Source: Bacteroides sp. (lineage in GTDB: Bacteria; Bacteroidota; Bacteroidia; Bacteroidales; Bacteroidaceae). Taken from it: 64,000 bases of DNA. Each line of letters begins with the position of its first letter. The stretch's first letter is position 1. The position numbers and the translations under genes are program-made. Positions 17,901-28,723 of the stretch are shown here, piece by piece. Under the pieces are notes generated by a model, which saw only the letters and a list, made by a program, of their open reading frames with translations, ran no database searches and was not told the DNA's origin. The DNA lies in the NCBI GenBank assembly GCA_021203515.1, contig JAJQAY010000084.1:1-64000 (forward strand). Direction: 5' to 3'.

Positions 17901-18327
17901 CAGGTTAGCCTTTTTTCTGCGTGCCGTAACCTACTACGACAACTTCGTCCAATAACTCAGCGTCTTCTTTCAACGTGATTTTCATTGTCCTTGCCGCCCT
18001 CATTTCCTGGGGCTCATAACCGACAAATGAAATTTTTAAAACGGCTCCCGGTTTTACGGTCAGAGTAAATTTGCCGTCCATATCTGTCATGATGCCATTA
18101 GTTGCTCCTTTTTCCACTACACTGGCATCAATTACCGGTTCACCTTTAGTATCTACAACCAAACCTGTAACAGTCTGTGTTTGCAGTTGCTCTGTCACTT
18201 CCAAAGAACTGCCTGAGGCAGTCTGAGTAGCCATCACATTACCGCTGCTTAAAAATAGTGCGCTAATTGCTACTGCTGTGAGGAACTTGCTGTGTGCCAT
18301 TCCTCGTTTTCTACATTCTTCATTCAT
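14992..18327 (-). CDS. SusC/RagA-family TonB-dependent transporter (frame broken)
   Basis: About 1110 residues. The N-terminus has a signal sequence (FLTAVAISALFLSSGNVMA), a carboxypeptidase-like domain (VTGLVVDTKGEPVIDASVVEKG) and the Ton-box-like DEVVVVGYGTQKK. The plug follows (LQGVVPGLSIISSSGKLNSKPTMAIRGTGTL...DPLIVVDGVPMEDI), then a long barrel ending YRTVSFGIQVTF. Lesions: one extra A near 17906-17911 (QKKANLTGAVST expected), a missing base near 17550-17560 (TTKAAKK/VDKVSINY), and an in-frame TAG at 16801-16803. Paired with the downstream susD. The leader upstream shares a hairpin and sequence blocks with that of the plus-strand susC at 20396. Confidence 0.86.
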
Positions 18328-18429
18328 AAATGATTGATGATTTTGTTGCTAATTAAAAATAGTATTCTCACTTCTGAGTAAGGAAGTAAATGAATTGGGA
18401 TAGAATTGACCTATTCCGCATCAAGGTTT

Positions 18430-18521
18430 CTTCATTGTTTCATAGGCGTTTTTCTTAATTTAAAGGTTTATAATTATCTCTCTTTTGCTCTTTCTTTTCC
18501 AAGTTCTCCGGGAACTTGGTA
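18430..18521 (-). promoter_or_regulatory. Conserved susC leader block with hairpin (copy A)
   Basis: On the minus strand a stem CCAAGTTC / GAACTTGG (18499-18519) is followed by GAGATAAT, CCTTTAAA and CCTATGAAACAATGAA. The same order of blocks precedes the other susC at 20193-20290. The rest of the 18328-18743 gap is AT-rich without a gene; a TATCTTTG box lies on the minus strand at 18635-18642. Confidence 0.6.
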
Positions 18522-18743
18522 TATATGTTGCTTTTGATTAATTCCAGTTAATTTCTTAACTTTGTCGGCTGTTTTAAGAGAAATGCTTGCTATTAACAAA
18601 GGTGGTGAAGTCTTTTTTTTCTACTTCGCACGTAACAAAGATATATTATTATTCAATATCAAGAACATTTCTTTGCATATTTTTAACTTTATATTTTTAA
18701 TTTTGCAAAGTTATTCCTGATACACCTTATTATAATACACTAT

Positions 18744-19592
18744 TTAAGGTTCTTCAATATTTAAAGAATGAAATTCTATCAATCCATTCATGGGAGTTTC
18801 TTCTATTACATCCAATTCTATTTCAAATTCACTGGCAACCTCGCGCAGAATATCTGCATAGCTGTAAGCCAATGAACCTACAAACCGGATTGGATAATTC
18901 TTATAGTCATACTGACATATATTCCGGGTGAAGAAGTCTCTCAAATTACTGGTTATCAAATTGAAGACATAATCGTCATTTGTATAATCTGCCAAAAAAT
19001 AGGATAAGGTAGAGAGAAAACGGTTAGGGAATGGGCGGTTATACACCGACTCCATTACTTCATTGGGACTGATACGGAACTTCTCGAAAAAGTCGGCCAT
19101 TACATCCTTAGGAGCCAATTCCTTTAATACATCTGATAAGAACATTTTGCCCAAAACTGCTCCACTACCTTCATCACCTAGAATATAGCCACCGGCTCCG
19201 ACATTCTTAACGACAATCTTTCCATCGTAGAAGCATGAGTTAGAGCCTGTTCCTAAGATGCAAGCTATACCGGCTTCGCATTTAAAAAGGCCACGTGCAG
19301 CGGCAAGGAGGTCACTTTCTACCTGAATTGGAGTTTTAAATTGTGCTACTAACGATGCTCCTAGTACATTCTTCTTTTCATAGGAGGTGCAACCTGCACC
19401 ATAATAATAGACTTGCTCCAATTTCCTTTTGAAAAAGACTTCGGGTAAACCTAAACGCACACTCCGACTAATCTCTCTTCGCGTCTGGAAAAAAGGATTT
19501 AGTCCTTCGGTGAAAACGCGCTGTATCAAGTGATTGTCTTCAACCAAAGCCCATTCAGTTCTTGTAGAACCACTTTCCGCAATCAATTTCAT
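18744..19592 (-). CDS. BadF/BadG-family sugar kinase (GlcNAc/MurNAc kinase-like)
   Basis: A 282-residue ASKHA-fold kinase. The phosphate-1 loop reads ESGSTRTEWALV at residues 6-17, phosphate-2 is near GIACILGTGSNSCFYDG and the adenosine region near IRFVGSLAYSYADIL; AGGYILGDEGSGAVLGKMFL is diagnostic of N-acetylglucosamine-kinase-like BadF proteins. The Tannerella MurNAc kinase MurK belongs to this group and has similar length, so phosphorylation of an imported amino sugar is a fair inference; GlcNAc or glucosamine are alternatives. It lies alone between two divergent susC leaders, on the same strand as the first susCD pair. No MurQ etherase is visible in the window. Confidence 0.78.
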   Translation of the reverse strand: MKLIAESGSTRTEWALVEDNHLIQRVFTEGLNPFFQTRREISRSVRLGLPEVFFKRKLEQVYYYGAGCTSYEKKNVLGASLVAQFKTPIQVESDLLAAARGLFKCEAGIACILGTGSNSCFYDGKIVVKNVGAGGYILGDEGSGAVLGKMFLSDVLKELAPKDVMADFFEKFRISPNEVMESVYNRPFPNRFLSTLSYFLADYTNDDYVFNLITSNLRDFFTRNICQYDYKNYPIRFVGSLAYSYADILREVASEFEIELDVIEETPMNGLIEFHSLNIEEP

Positions 19593-20192
19593 AGGTAGTC
19601 AGTTTTAGAATTGGATACAAATATATTATTTTTTTTAATATTCTTGCGATTATTCCGGGAAAAGTTCGTTTTATGTATTTGCAATTGCCGACTAACTACC
19701 CGCAACGATATATTCATTTTGCCAAACTCGGAATATCATAATAATAGCATAGCGCTTTTTATTCGTACATTATGATGCGATATTTAAGTTCTCTGTAACT
19801 CTCAATATTTTTCACAACTGCGTTCTGGAATGTTAGTGAATAAAAAAGCAGAATAATAATACGTTATTTCTACGAATTAACGCATAATTATGGTTTGCTT
19901 ATGCGAGAATATTTACTAATTAGAAGCAAAGAGTTTACTAATTAGTGGTGGAATGTTTACTAAATATGATCAAGAAGTTTACTAGATATAATTAAAGAAC
20001 TTACTTATCTCTTATTGCCGTGTTTTTAAGAGATATTTCGCTCTACAATAAATGTAAGCATTTCGATACTATATTGGTACTGTGACCTTTACTGATTTTC
20101 ATTCGTTTCTTTCCGTCTTCACGAGTCTTTGGACGTAAACAGTGCAACCTCATTCAACTAGAAATACAAAATGACAGAATGATAAAAAACTT
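19593..20192. other. Long AT-rich intergenic region upstream of the second susC
   Basis: About 600 bp with no convincing gene on either strand. The only structure seen is the set of phased TTTACTA repeats at 19912-20006, annotated separately. Confidence 0.6.
19912..20006. repeat. Phased TTTACTA direct repeats, 22-bp pitch
   Basis: TTTACTA occurs at 19912, 19934, 19956 and 19978, exactly 22 bp apart, with a degenerate fifth unit (CTTACTT) at 20000. The first two units extend to TTTACTAATTAG. They lie about 390 bp before the susC start and could be an operator array or a member of the 22-bp repeat class. Confidence 0.75.
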
Positions 20193-20290
20193 CCAAGTTC
20201 CCGGAGAACTTGGAAAAGCAAGAGTGGAAAAGAGATAATATACTAGTTATGAACCTTTAAAATAAGAGGAAAAGCCTATGAAGCAATGAA
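20193..20290 (+). promoter_or_regulatory. Conserved susC leader block with hairpin (copy B)
   Basis: The stem CCAAGTTC / GAACTTGG (20193-20213) is followed by AAAAGAGATAAT, GAACCTTTAAAATAAGA and GCCTATGAAGCAATGAA. It matches copy A, and both leaders end in ATCATCAATCATTTATGAATG-like sequence at the start codon. Confidence 0.6.
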
Positions 20291-20395
20291 AAGTCCCAAG
20301 AGAGTGAAGGGTGGCTCTATATTTGATTTAACTACCTTCTATTCTATTTTCTGAGAAACCTAATTAAAAATTAACAATCAAATCATCAATCATTT

Positions 20396-23300
20396 ATGAA
20401 TGGAGAACACAAGAGAAGTAGTTCCAATGTGGTAGTAACACAATCTACTTTGATAAAAAGATTATTTATTCTATCAGTGACCGGCCTGATGCTTATGTGC
20501 GGCGGTTACTTGCCGGGAATGAGTGTATGGGCGCAGAATGCTACTTCAGCGAGTACACACAATGTGAAAAAGATTACCGGAGTTGTTACAGACTCCAATG
20601 GAGAACCTATTATCGGTGCAACTATTCTTGTAAAAGGTACGAGTGCCGGTACGGCAACCGATGTTGACGGAAAGTTCTCTCTGGACGTTCCGTCTAACGG
20701 GAAAGTACTGGTCGTTTCTTATATCGGATACGATGCCCAGGAAGTGCCGGTAACAAACAGCTCTCAATATGCAATTGTACTTAGCGGAACGAACTACGCT
20801 TTGGATGAAGTGGTAGTCACCGCATTGGGTATGAAGCGCGAAAAGAAAGCGCTCGGCTATTCCGTGCAAGATGTAAAGGGCGATGCTCTTATCGAAAACC
20901 GTACGGCAAATATTGCTACCTCGTTAAACGGTAAAGTTGCCGGTATGAATATCTCTGCAACCTCTGTTCCCGGCGGTTCAAACCGTATCGTTATTCGCGG
21001 TAACAACTCTATCTCCGGCAATAATATGCCTCTGGTTGTGGTGGACGGTGTTCCGTTTGATAACTCCCAAGGCGTAGACGATGTTACTACAAGTTCCTGG
21101 GGTTCGGGCTATTCGGATACTGGTGACGGATTGTCCATGTTGAATCCAGATGATGTTGAGTCAATCTCCGTATTGAAAGGCCCGTCGGCTACCGCTCTCT
21201 ACGGTTCACGCGGTGGTAACGGTATAATCTTGGTTACCACGAAGAAAGGCCAGGGTGGTAAGACGCTGGTTTCTTACAACAGTAACCTGACTTTTGAAAA
21301 TGTAATGATCCAGCCGGAGTTTCAGAATGAATACGGCCAGGGTACGGACGGAGCCTTCTCTTTAACTTCCCGCAACTCCTGGGGACCTAAGATGGGAACT
21401 GTTGTTACGGACTGGACCGGTCAGACCCGTGCTCTGGAAGCAAAGAACAACGACTTTTCCGATTTCATGAATACAGGTACATCGTGGACAAGCTTTGTGG
21501 ATGTCACCGGTTCTGCCGCAAAGATGAATTATCGCGTCGGAATGTCGAACACGATGCGCCGAGGAGTAATCCCCGGCAACAAACTTTCCAAAACGAACTT
21601 CTCTGTTCGTGCGGGTGGTGAAATCATCAAGAACCTGACTCTCGATGCTAAATTGAATTATACCTATCAGAAAGGGCAGGGACGTCCGGAGTTCTCCGCA
21701 TCCAGCTTCAATCCGACATTTGCTCTTATCTATACTCCGCGCAGTATAAATCTGCATGAGATGAAAAATGTATTCGATGCGGACGGCAACGTGTTGGACT
21801 GGTCGCCTTCCATGCTGACAATCATGAACAACCCGTATGCAATATCCGCTCTTACAGGCGATCAGGACGTTACAAATCGTGTGAACGGTTTTGCATCGCT
21901 GACTTACGAAGTAAACAGTTGGCTGAAAGCAATGGTACGTTTCGGTGGCGATACTTATGGAAAGAAAACGGATAAATGGATACGTCACGGATTGGTTTCC
22001 GGGGCAGCTTATGTCAACGGCCAGTTCTCTACCGGCCAGTACAACATGGCTGAGTACAATACAGACTTCCTGGTTACGGCTCAAAAGGATAATATTGCAG
22101 ACTCCAAGATATCCGGAACACTTTCTGTTGGTGGGAATATAATGAACCGCAAGTATAACAGTTTCTTTGCCCGGGCTACAGGCTTGAATATCCCCGAACT
22201 GTACACCATCCAGAATGGTATGAGCACCACTACCTCCACTTCCAGGTCGGAGAAAGAAGTACAGTCTCTCTATGCGTTGGGGCAACTGGCTTGGGACAAC
22301 TATCTGTTCCTCGATGTAACGGTCCGTAATGACTGGTCTTCTACTTTGCCGAAGGATAACCGCTCCTTCATGTACCCTTCGTTCTCTTTGAGTTGGGCGG
22401 TAACCGATATGTTGACTAAATTCAAGGTGAACATGCCCGAATGGATTTCTTTCGGTAACTGCGTGCCTCCTATGCTGAAGCAGGAAACGATACAGACCCT
22501 TATCAGTTGTTATCTGTTCTTTCTACAGTTAGTAACATGCCGGGCGGACTAATGGGTATAGTAGAACCTTCTACGAAAGCAAACTCTAATCTGAAGCCGG
22601 AGATTATTAAATCAATGGAATTTGGTGCCGATATCCGGTTCTTCGATAACCGTTTAGGCTTCGATGTGACGTACTACGACAAACGTGCCTATAATCAGAT
22701 TATCTCCATGCCATCGTCCATCACTTCAGGCTATAGCGCCAAGTATATCAATGCCGGACGCGTGGATAACTGGGGATGGGAACTTCAGGTAAATGCCGTT
22801 CCTGTCCGCACCAAAGACTGGAACTGGAATGTATGGGTGAATTTCGCAAAGAACTCTTCCGAGATTGTCGAACTTGCTGAAGGCGTGGAGTCTATTACAT
22901 TGGCACAGCCGATGGGGCAGAACTGCTACGTGATGGCTAAGGTTGGTGAACCTTACGGTCAGATTTATACGAACGGATTTAAGTATGACGACAAGGGAAA
23001 TCGTCTGGTAGGCGATGACGGTAAGTATCTTGTAGACCCGGAACTCAAAGTTTCCGGTAATATGAACCCGGACTGGACTGCCGGCATCGGTTCTACTTTA
23101 AGATGGAAGAGCTTGTCTTTCGGCTTCCTGATCGATGTTCGTTATGGTGGCAATGTATATCTGCAATCCATGATGCGCTTGCAATCCAATGGCCAGACCA
23201 AAGAAACCGTTGCCGGACGTGAAGAGTATTATACTACTGGCAAGGGACTCATTTCTCAGGGTGTGAATGCAAATACGGGTCTCCCCAACACGGTTGAACT

Positions 23301-23601
23301 CAACCCGACTGCTTACTGGGAACAATTCTATGGCAATATAGGAAACTACATTTATGACACTACCAATGTACGTTTTCGTGAGTTGAACCTTTCCTGGACG
23401 ATGCCGAACGAGTGGTTTAATAATACGATTATCAGCGGCCTCAGGCTTAGTGCCGTAGCCAATAACGTATGCTTCTTGTATAACAAACTTCCGGGATTTG
23501 ATCCTGAATGTACATTCTCTACCGTCAATGGACAGGGTGTTGAGACAGCAGCTTTGCCTTCTACCCGTTCATTTGGTTTCAATCTTAATGTTACATTCTA
23601 A
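20396..23601 (+). CDS. SusC/RagA-family TonB-dependent transporter (frame broken)
   Basis: About 1068 residues. N-terminal signal region (LFILSVTGLMLMCGGYLPGMSVWAQ), carboxypeptidase-like domain (KKITGVVTDSNGEPIIGATILVKGT), Ton-box-like LDEVVVTALGMKREKKALGYS, plug with MPLVVVDGVPFDNSQG and VESISVLKGPSATALYGSRGGNGIILVTTKKG, then the barrel ending TRSFGFNLNVTF. The frame changes near 22457-22460; restoring one A gives FGKLRASYAEAGNDTDPYQL, a standard SusC segment, so a deletion is likely. It pairs with the susD gene 9 bp downstream. The ligand is probably an oligosaccharide or glycopeptide; the nearby BadF kinase hints at an amino sugar. Confidence 0.88.
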
Positions 23602-23609
23602 TTTAATAA

Positions 23610-25261
23610 ATGAAGAATAATATGAATAAGCTATTAAAATCTATTATAAGCGTTGTTGGTATGTCAATGGCCTTTGTGGGCTGTACCGGCGATTTCGACA
23701 ATATGAATACCAACCCCAACGACCCTACTCCGGGTGCGGTTGACCCTAAATTTCAGTTGATATATATCCAATCGCGCGGTATTCCTTACCACACGAATTG
23801 GCAGCAGATAGACGAACTGATGATAAGCACTTTCTGCGAATATACAGCCAACGGCATGCTCTCTGCGTCCGACTACAACATAGATTCACGTTATGTCAGC
23901 GCTTTATGGGACTTGAGTTATACGGTTCTTACTAACGCCAACTCCATCATTCGTGCCAATGAAAGAAATCCTCTCCATACAAATGTGGTTCAGATGGCAC
24001 GTATCTGGAAAGCTTATGTTATGTTGCGCCTGACAGACTGTATCGGTGATATCCCTTATTCGGAGGCAGCCAGTAATATAGACCGCCCCAAGTATGATAC
24101 ACAAAAGGAAGTCTACTATACGATATTCGATGAACTGAGGGATGCCGTAAGCAAAATGGATGAAGCAATGGAAAATAACGTCAAGACCTACGACCTCATT
24201 TACAACGGGGACGTTGCCGAATGGAAGAAGTTTGCCAATTCCATTCGTTTGCGCATGGCTGTCCGCATCTCCGGCGTAGATGCAGCCAAAGCCAAGACAG
24301 AAGCAGAAGCGGCTATCTCTGCCGGTGTGTTTGCCGGTGATGCAGATGCAGCTTACATGACAGCCGGTGATGATACTTACTCGCAGAACCCGATTTATTA
24401 TCATAAAGGCTCGGGCGTTCTGCGTATGTCGACAGCCTACAAGCGTTTGGTACAAGATATTGGTGGCGTAGCATGGCCTACCACCGCCGGCGGAAACATT
24501 ACGGAAGCCATCGTAAATGCCAAGAACGCTCCGGCCGTAGTCGATCCTCGCGCTCCTATTCATTTCGAACCTGCGGGAATGATTGATACTCCTAAAGATG
24601 AAACCTTGAAAGGAAGCTGGGACGGAACAGACCCGGGACATGTATCCTCCGGAGTGGGTACCTCTATGGATAACGGACAGGATGTAAGTAACTATGCAAA
24701 GTAGGCCCTTGGTTCTATGGAACAGTCGACCGGAAGTATCCTCTTATGAAGTATAGTGAGCTGTGCTTCTTGAAAGCAATTGCCATCGAACGCAATCTTA
24801 TCACCGGAGATTCCAAGTCAGCCTATGAAGCAGGTGTCCGTTCCAGCATGGCAGAATTTGATATTCCCGAAGCTACGATTACAAGTTATCTGGCTTCTAC
24901 GTCTCCCAACTATTACGGAACGACTGCCAAGTACGATGACGTTGCAGGAAGTTGTAATACGCATATGGATAAGATACTTACCCAGAAGTACATTGCTCAA
25001 TTCCAGGAATGTTCTTTTGAAACCTGGGCAGACCACCGTCAGTTCCATAAGCCTACACTAATGCCATTCTCTAGTGTAAGTTCAAGTGTCTTCACTATGA
25101 ACCCTGCCGACAAAGCAAATAATACACCGAACGCTTACATTAAACGTATATATTATCCTTCTTCGGAATATACGGTGAATGCTGCGAACGTGAAGGAAGC
25201 AGAAAGCCGCATGGGTGGAAACAACAGTATACAGAATAATGCATGGTGGGACGTTAACTAA
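23610..25261 (+). CDS. SusD/RagB-family lipoprotein, SusD-like type 2 (frame broken)
   Basis: About 550 residues. It starts MKNNMNKLLKSIISVVGMSMAFVGCTGDFDNMNTNPNDP; the lipobox Cys (VGC) is followed by the NTNPNDPTP motif typical of the SusD/RagB-like 2 group. Other family segments: IWKAYVMLRLTDCIGDIPYSEA, FDELRDAVSKMDEA, WKKFANSIRLRMAVRISGVD, MKYSELCFLKAIA and SFETWADHRQFHKPTL. One base is missing near 24700-24704: adding a G gives NYAKVGPWFYGTVDRKYPLMKYSE, so the apparent stop there is a frameshift effect. Partner of the susC 9 bp upstream. Confidence 0.87.
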
Positions 25262-25274
25262 TTGAGGTTTTCCT

Positions 25275-25326
25275 AAATAAAAGAAGGTCGTACCATAAAT
25301 AATTTTGGTATGACCTTCTTTTATTA
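25275..25326. terminator. Bidirectional intrinsic terminator between susD and asd
   Basis: A long stem AAAAGAAGGTC / GACCTTCTTTT (one mismatch, further TACCA/TGGTA pairing) with A and T tracts on both sides lies between two convergent genes. Confidence 0.85.
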
Positions 25327-25340
25327 TTCTAAGCTGATAC

Positions 25341-26348
25341 TTAAACGTTCTTTTCCTTAATCAGATACTCGGCAATCTGCACAGCATTCAGCGCAGCACC
25401 CTTCTTAATCTGGTCGCCTACAATCCAGAATGTCAATCCGTTCTCGTTGGTGAGGTCTTTGCGGATACGTCCTACGTAAACCGGGTCTTTTCCGGCAAGG
25501 AACAACGGCATCGGATATTCCTTCTCAGCCGGATTATCCATCAATACCAAGCCTTCGCCTTTGGCAAAAGCCTCGCGAGCCTCTTCTACCGAGATAGGAC
25601 GTTCTGTCTCCACCCAGATACTTTCGGAGTGGGAGCGAAGGGCAGGCACACGAACACAAGTAGCGCTGACCTTCACATCGGAGTGCATAATCTTGCGCGT
25701 TTCGTTATACATCTTCATCTCTTCCTTCGTATATCCGTTTTCGGTGAATACGTCAATCTGCGGGATAAGGTTGAACGCCAACTGATAGGCAAACTTCTCA
25801 ACCGTTACCGATTCGCCCGCCAACACCTGGCGATATTGCTCGTACAGCTCGTCCATTGCGGCAGCACCGGCACCGCTGGCAGCCTGATACGTAGAAACGT
25901 GTACGGTCTTTATATGAGAAAGCTGTTCGATGGCTTTCAGTGCTACCACCATCTGGATGGTAGTACAGTTAGGGTTGGCGATGATACCCCGCGGACGGTC
26001 TTTGGCGTCGGCGGCATTCATTTCGGGTACGACCAAAGGCACATCGGCATCCATACGGAAAGCGCTTGAATTGTCAATCATCACGGCTCCGTGCTTGGTA
26101 ATCGTCTCGGCGAACTCTTTAGAGGTGCCTGCGCCTGCGGAAGTGAAAGCGATATCAACCCCTTTAAAGTCATCGTTGTGTTGCAAGAGTTTAACCTCGA
26201 TCTGTTTACCGCGGAAGGTATATTTAGTTCCGGCACTGCGTTTAGAACCGAACAATACTAACTCGTCCAACGGGAAATTCCTTTCATCGAGCACTCGCAG
26301 GAACTCCTGTCCCACGGCTCCGCTTGCTCCAACAATAGCTACTTTCAT
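25341..26348 (-). CDS. asd: Aspartate-semialdehyde dehydrogenase
   Basis: A 335-residue enzyme reducing aspartyl-4-phosphate to aspartate semialdehyde in lysine, threonine, methionine and diaminopimelate synthesis. The NADP-binding start [20 protein letters not shown], the active-site Cys128 in [14 protein letters not shown], substrate-binding DNSSAFRMD and the [11 protein letters not shown] segment with the catalytic His are all present. Length is normal. Single gene with its own promoter-like box upstream on the minus strand, convergent with susD. Confidence 0.95.
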   Translation of the reverse strand: MKVAIVGASGAVGQEFLRVLDERNFPLDELVLFGSKRSAGTKYTFRGKQIEVKLLQHNDDFKGVDIAFTSAGAGTSKEFAETITKHGAVMIDNSSAFRMDADVPLVVPEMNAADAKDRPRGIIANPNCTTIQMVVALKAIEQLSHIKTVHVSTYQAASGAGAAAMDELYEQYRQVLAGESVTVEKFAYQLAFNLIPQIDVFTENGYTKEEMKMYNETRKIMHSDVKVSATCVRVPALRSHSESIWVETERPISVEEAREAFAKGEGLVLMDNPAEKEYPMPLFLAGKDPVYVGRIRKDLTNENGLTFWIVGDQIKKGAALNAVQIAEYLIKEKNV

Positions 26349-26399
26349 TTTTCTTTTGTTTTATAGTTTATAATTTAGTTGACGGGTTGATGAGGGGAA

Positions 26400-26407
26400 C
26401 AAAGATA
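26400..26407 (-). promoter_or_regulatory. Probable -7 box for asd
   Basis: The minus strand reads TATCTTTG, 52 bp before the asd start. The surrounding 26380-26462 has degenerate GTTGACG/CTTGTCAAC-type units like those at 1531-1617. Confidence 0.5.
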
Positions 26408-26564
26408 CAAGGTGAGTGCTTGTGACAAGACCTTGTCAACTCGTATCTGAATCCTTATCAACTTTTTATAATTGGTCGCAAATTTATAGCAAATTGCTGT
26501 ATGACACCGCATAAAGTGAAAACTTTTTCGTTATTTTGCAGTTAAAACCTAAAACCCGTGGCGT

Positions 26565-28691
26565 ATGAAGTGGCTCGACTTTAGTTTACAACTACCCGTT
26601 ACCGACCCTACATGGGTATTTCTCCTTGTACTCCTCATCATATTGTTTGCGCCCATATTGCTGAACAGGCTTCGCATTCCGCACATCATCGGAATGATTT
26701 TGGCTGGTCTGGTCATCGGCGAGCATGGCTTCAATATCCTGGTGCGCGACAGCAGTTTCGAACTCTTCGGCAAAGTAGGACTCTACTATATCATGTTCCT
26801 GGCAGGACTGGAAATGAACATGGGCGATTTCAAGAAGAACCGCGGGAAGGCCGTCATGCTGGGGCTGTTGGCATTCATCATCCCGATAGGAATAGGTTTG
26901 GTCACCAATATGATGCTACTGAAGTACACGCTTGTCACCTCGATATTGCTGGCGAGTATGTACGCCTCGCACACGCTGGTGGCTTACCCCATCGTCATTC
27001 GTTATGGCGTGTCGCGCCATCGCAGTGTGAGTATTGCGGTGGGAGGAACAGCCGTCACCGATACCCTTACCTTGCTGGTGCTGGCGGTGGTCGGCGGTTT
27101 GTTTAAGGGCGAGTCCGGCGGATGGTTCTGGCTTTGGCTGGTTATCAAGGTCGTGTTCCTCGGCGGACTCATCATGTATTTCTTTCCACGCATCGGTCGG
27201 TGGTTCTTCCGTCGCTACGACGATAACGTGATGCAGTTCATCTTTGTGCTCGCCATGGTTTTTCTGGGTGCGGGCCTGATGGAGTTTGTAGGGATGGAAG
27301 GCATTCTGGGTGCTTTCCTTGCCGGATTGGTGCTGAACCGTCTTATCCCGCACGTATCTCCGCTGATGAACCATTTGGAATTTGTAGGTAACGCCTTGTT
27401 TATTCCTTATTTCCTGATTGGCGTGGGAATGCTGATTGACATTCATGTCATTTTCGGTCATGGCGATGCCTTGAAAGTAGCTGTGGTGATGATTACCGTG
27501 GCGCTGATAGGCAAATGGATTGCTTCGTGGCTGACGCAGAAGATATTTAAAATGGTCTCCATCGAACGGGAACTGATGTTCGGCCTGAGCAATGCACAAG
27601 CGGCGGCAACGTTGGCTGCGGTGCTGGTGGGCTACAACATTATCCTCCCCGGCGGCGAACGGTTGCTGAATGAAGATGTGCTGAACGGCACGGTGCTGCT
27701 TATCCTGGTCACCTGCGTCGTGAGTTCGTTCATCACCGAACGCGCGGCACGTAAGATAGCCATGTGCGAAGCCCATCTGGAAGAAGAGCGCACCGTGGAG
27801 GCGGAAAAGATACTAATTCCGGTAGCCAATCCGGACACCATCGAGTACCTGATAAACCTATCCTTGCTGATACGTGACCCGAAACAGAAAGACAACCTGC
27901 TGGCGCTGAATGTGATAAACGACAACAATACTTCCGAAGGCCTGGAGCAGCGCGGCAAGAGATATTTGGGAAAAGCCGCCATGATTACCGCTTCTGCCGA
28001 CGTCTCCCTGCAGCAGATTACCCGCTACGACCTGAATATTGCCTCCGGCATCATCCACACCGCCAAAGAATATGAAGTGACCGATGTCATTATCGGTTTG
28101 CACCGCAAGGTGAACATTGCGGACTCCTTCTTCGGTATGCTTGCCGAGAACTTGCTGAAAGGTTTGCATCGCGAGGTGATGATTGCCAAATTCCTCATTC
28201 CGATTAATACGCTGAGGCGTATTATCATTGCCGTTCCGCCGAAGGCCGAGTATGAAGCCGGGTTTCAGAAATGGATGGAACACTTCTGTCGGATGGGTGG
28301 TACGCTGGGCTGTCGCGTTCATTTCTTTGCCAACGAAGCGACCACCATACAGCTACAGGCCTTGGTGAAAAAGAAGTACGGGCAGACTTTGACGGAGTTT
28401 TCCCGTCTGGATGACTGGGGCGATTTGTTGTTGCTGACCGGGCAAGTGAACTACGACCATCTGCTGGTGGTGATTAACGCGCGTAGAGGCTCTATCTCTT
28501 ATGACAGTTCTTTTGAGAAACTGCCGGCGCAATTGAGCAAGTATTTCTCCAACAACAGTCTGATAGTGCTCTATCCCGACCAGTTGGGCGAGCCTCAGGA
28601 TGCCGTGTCTTTCTCTAATCCGCGTGGCAACAACGAGGCACAGCACTACGAGAAGGTGGGCAAGTGGTTCTATAAATGGTTTAAGAAATAG
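26565..28691 (+). CDS. CPA2-type cation:proton antiporter with C-terminal USP-like domains
   Basis: A 708-residue protein. Residues 1-400 carry about 12 membrane segments of the Na+/H+ exchanger (CPA2/KefB) fold: LNRLRIPHIIGMILAGLVIGEHG, FLAGLEMNMGDFKKNRGKA and MEGILGAFLAGLVLNRLIP. The cytoplasmic half (about 420-700) resembles two universal-stress-protein-like domains (ILIPVANPDTIEYLINLSLLIRD; DVIIGLHRK). Likely roles are pH or monovalent cation homeostasis with nucleotide sensing by the C-terminus. The TAG stop is embedded in a heptamer repeat that continues to the next start codon. Confidence 0.88.
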   Translation: MKWLDFSLQLPVTDPTWVFLLVLLIILFAPILLNRLRIPHIIGMILAGLVIGEHGFNILVRDSSFELFGKVGLYYIMFLAGLEMNMGDFKKNRGKAVMLGLLAFIIPIGIGLVTNMMLLKYTLVTSILLASMYASHTLVAYPIVIRYGVSRHRSVSIAVGGTAVTDTLTLLVLAVVGGLFKGESGGWFWLWLVIKVVFLGGLIMYFFPRIGRWFFRRYDDNVMQFIFVLAMVFLGAGLMEFVGMEGILGAFLAGLVLNRLIPHVSPLMNHLEFVGNALFIPYFLIGVGMLIDIHVIFGHGDALKVAVVMITVALIGKWIASWLTQKIFKMVSIERELMFGLSNAQAAATLAAVLVGYNIILPGGERLLNEDVLNGTVLLILVTCVVSSFITERAARKIAMCEAHLEEERTVEAEKILIPVANPDTIEYLINLSLLIRDPKQKDNLLALNVINDNNTSEGLEQRGKRYLGKAAMITASADVSLQQITRYDLNIASGIIHTAKEYEVTDVIIGLHRKVNIADSFFGMLAENLLKGLHREVMIAKFLIPINTLRRIIIAVPPKAEYEAGFQKWMEHFCRMGGTLGCRVHFFANEATTIQLQALVKKKYGQTLTEFSRLDDWGDLLLLTGQVNYDHLLVVINARRGSISYDSSFEKLPAQLSKYFSNNSLIVLYPDQLGEPQDAVSFSNPRGNNEAQHYEKVGKWFYKWFKK

Positions 28692-28723
28692 TGATTAGTG
28701 GTTAGCGATTAGTGATTAGTAGT
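28689..28723. repeat. GATTAGT heptamer repeat between stop and start codons
   Basis: Four degenerate 7-nt units (TGATTAGTGGTTAGCGATTAG) fill the gap between the antiporter gene and tcdA. The antiporter stop TAG and the bases just before the tcdA ATG both belong to the repeat. Confidence 0.6.

Noticed and set aside
24702..24704. Apparent in-frame TAG in the second susD
   Set aside because: Reading the neighbouring frame gives the standard GPWFYGTVDRKYPLMKYSE segment, so it is a one-base deletion, not a nonsense codon.
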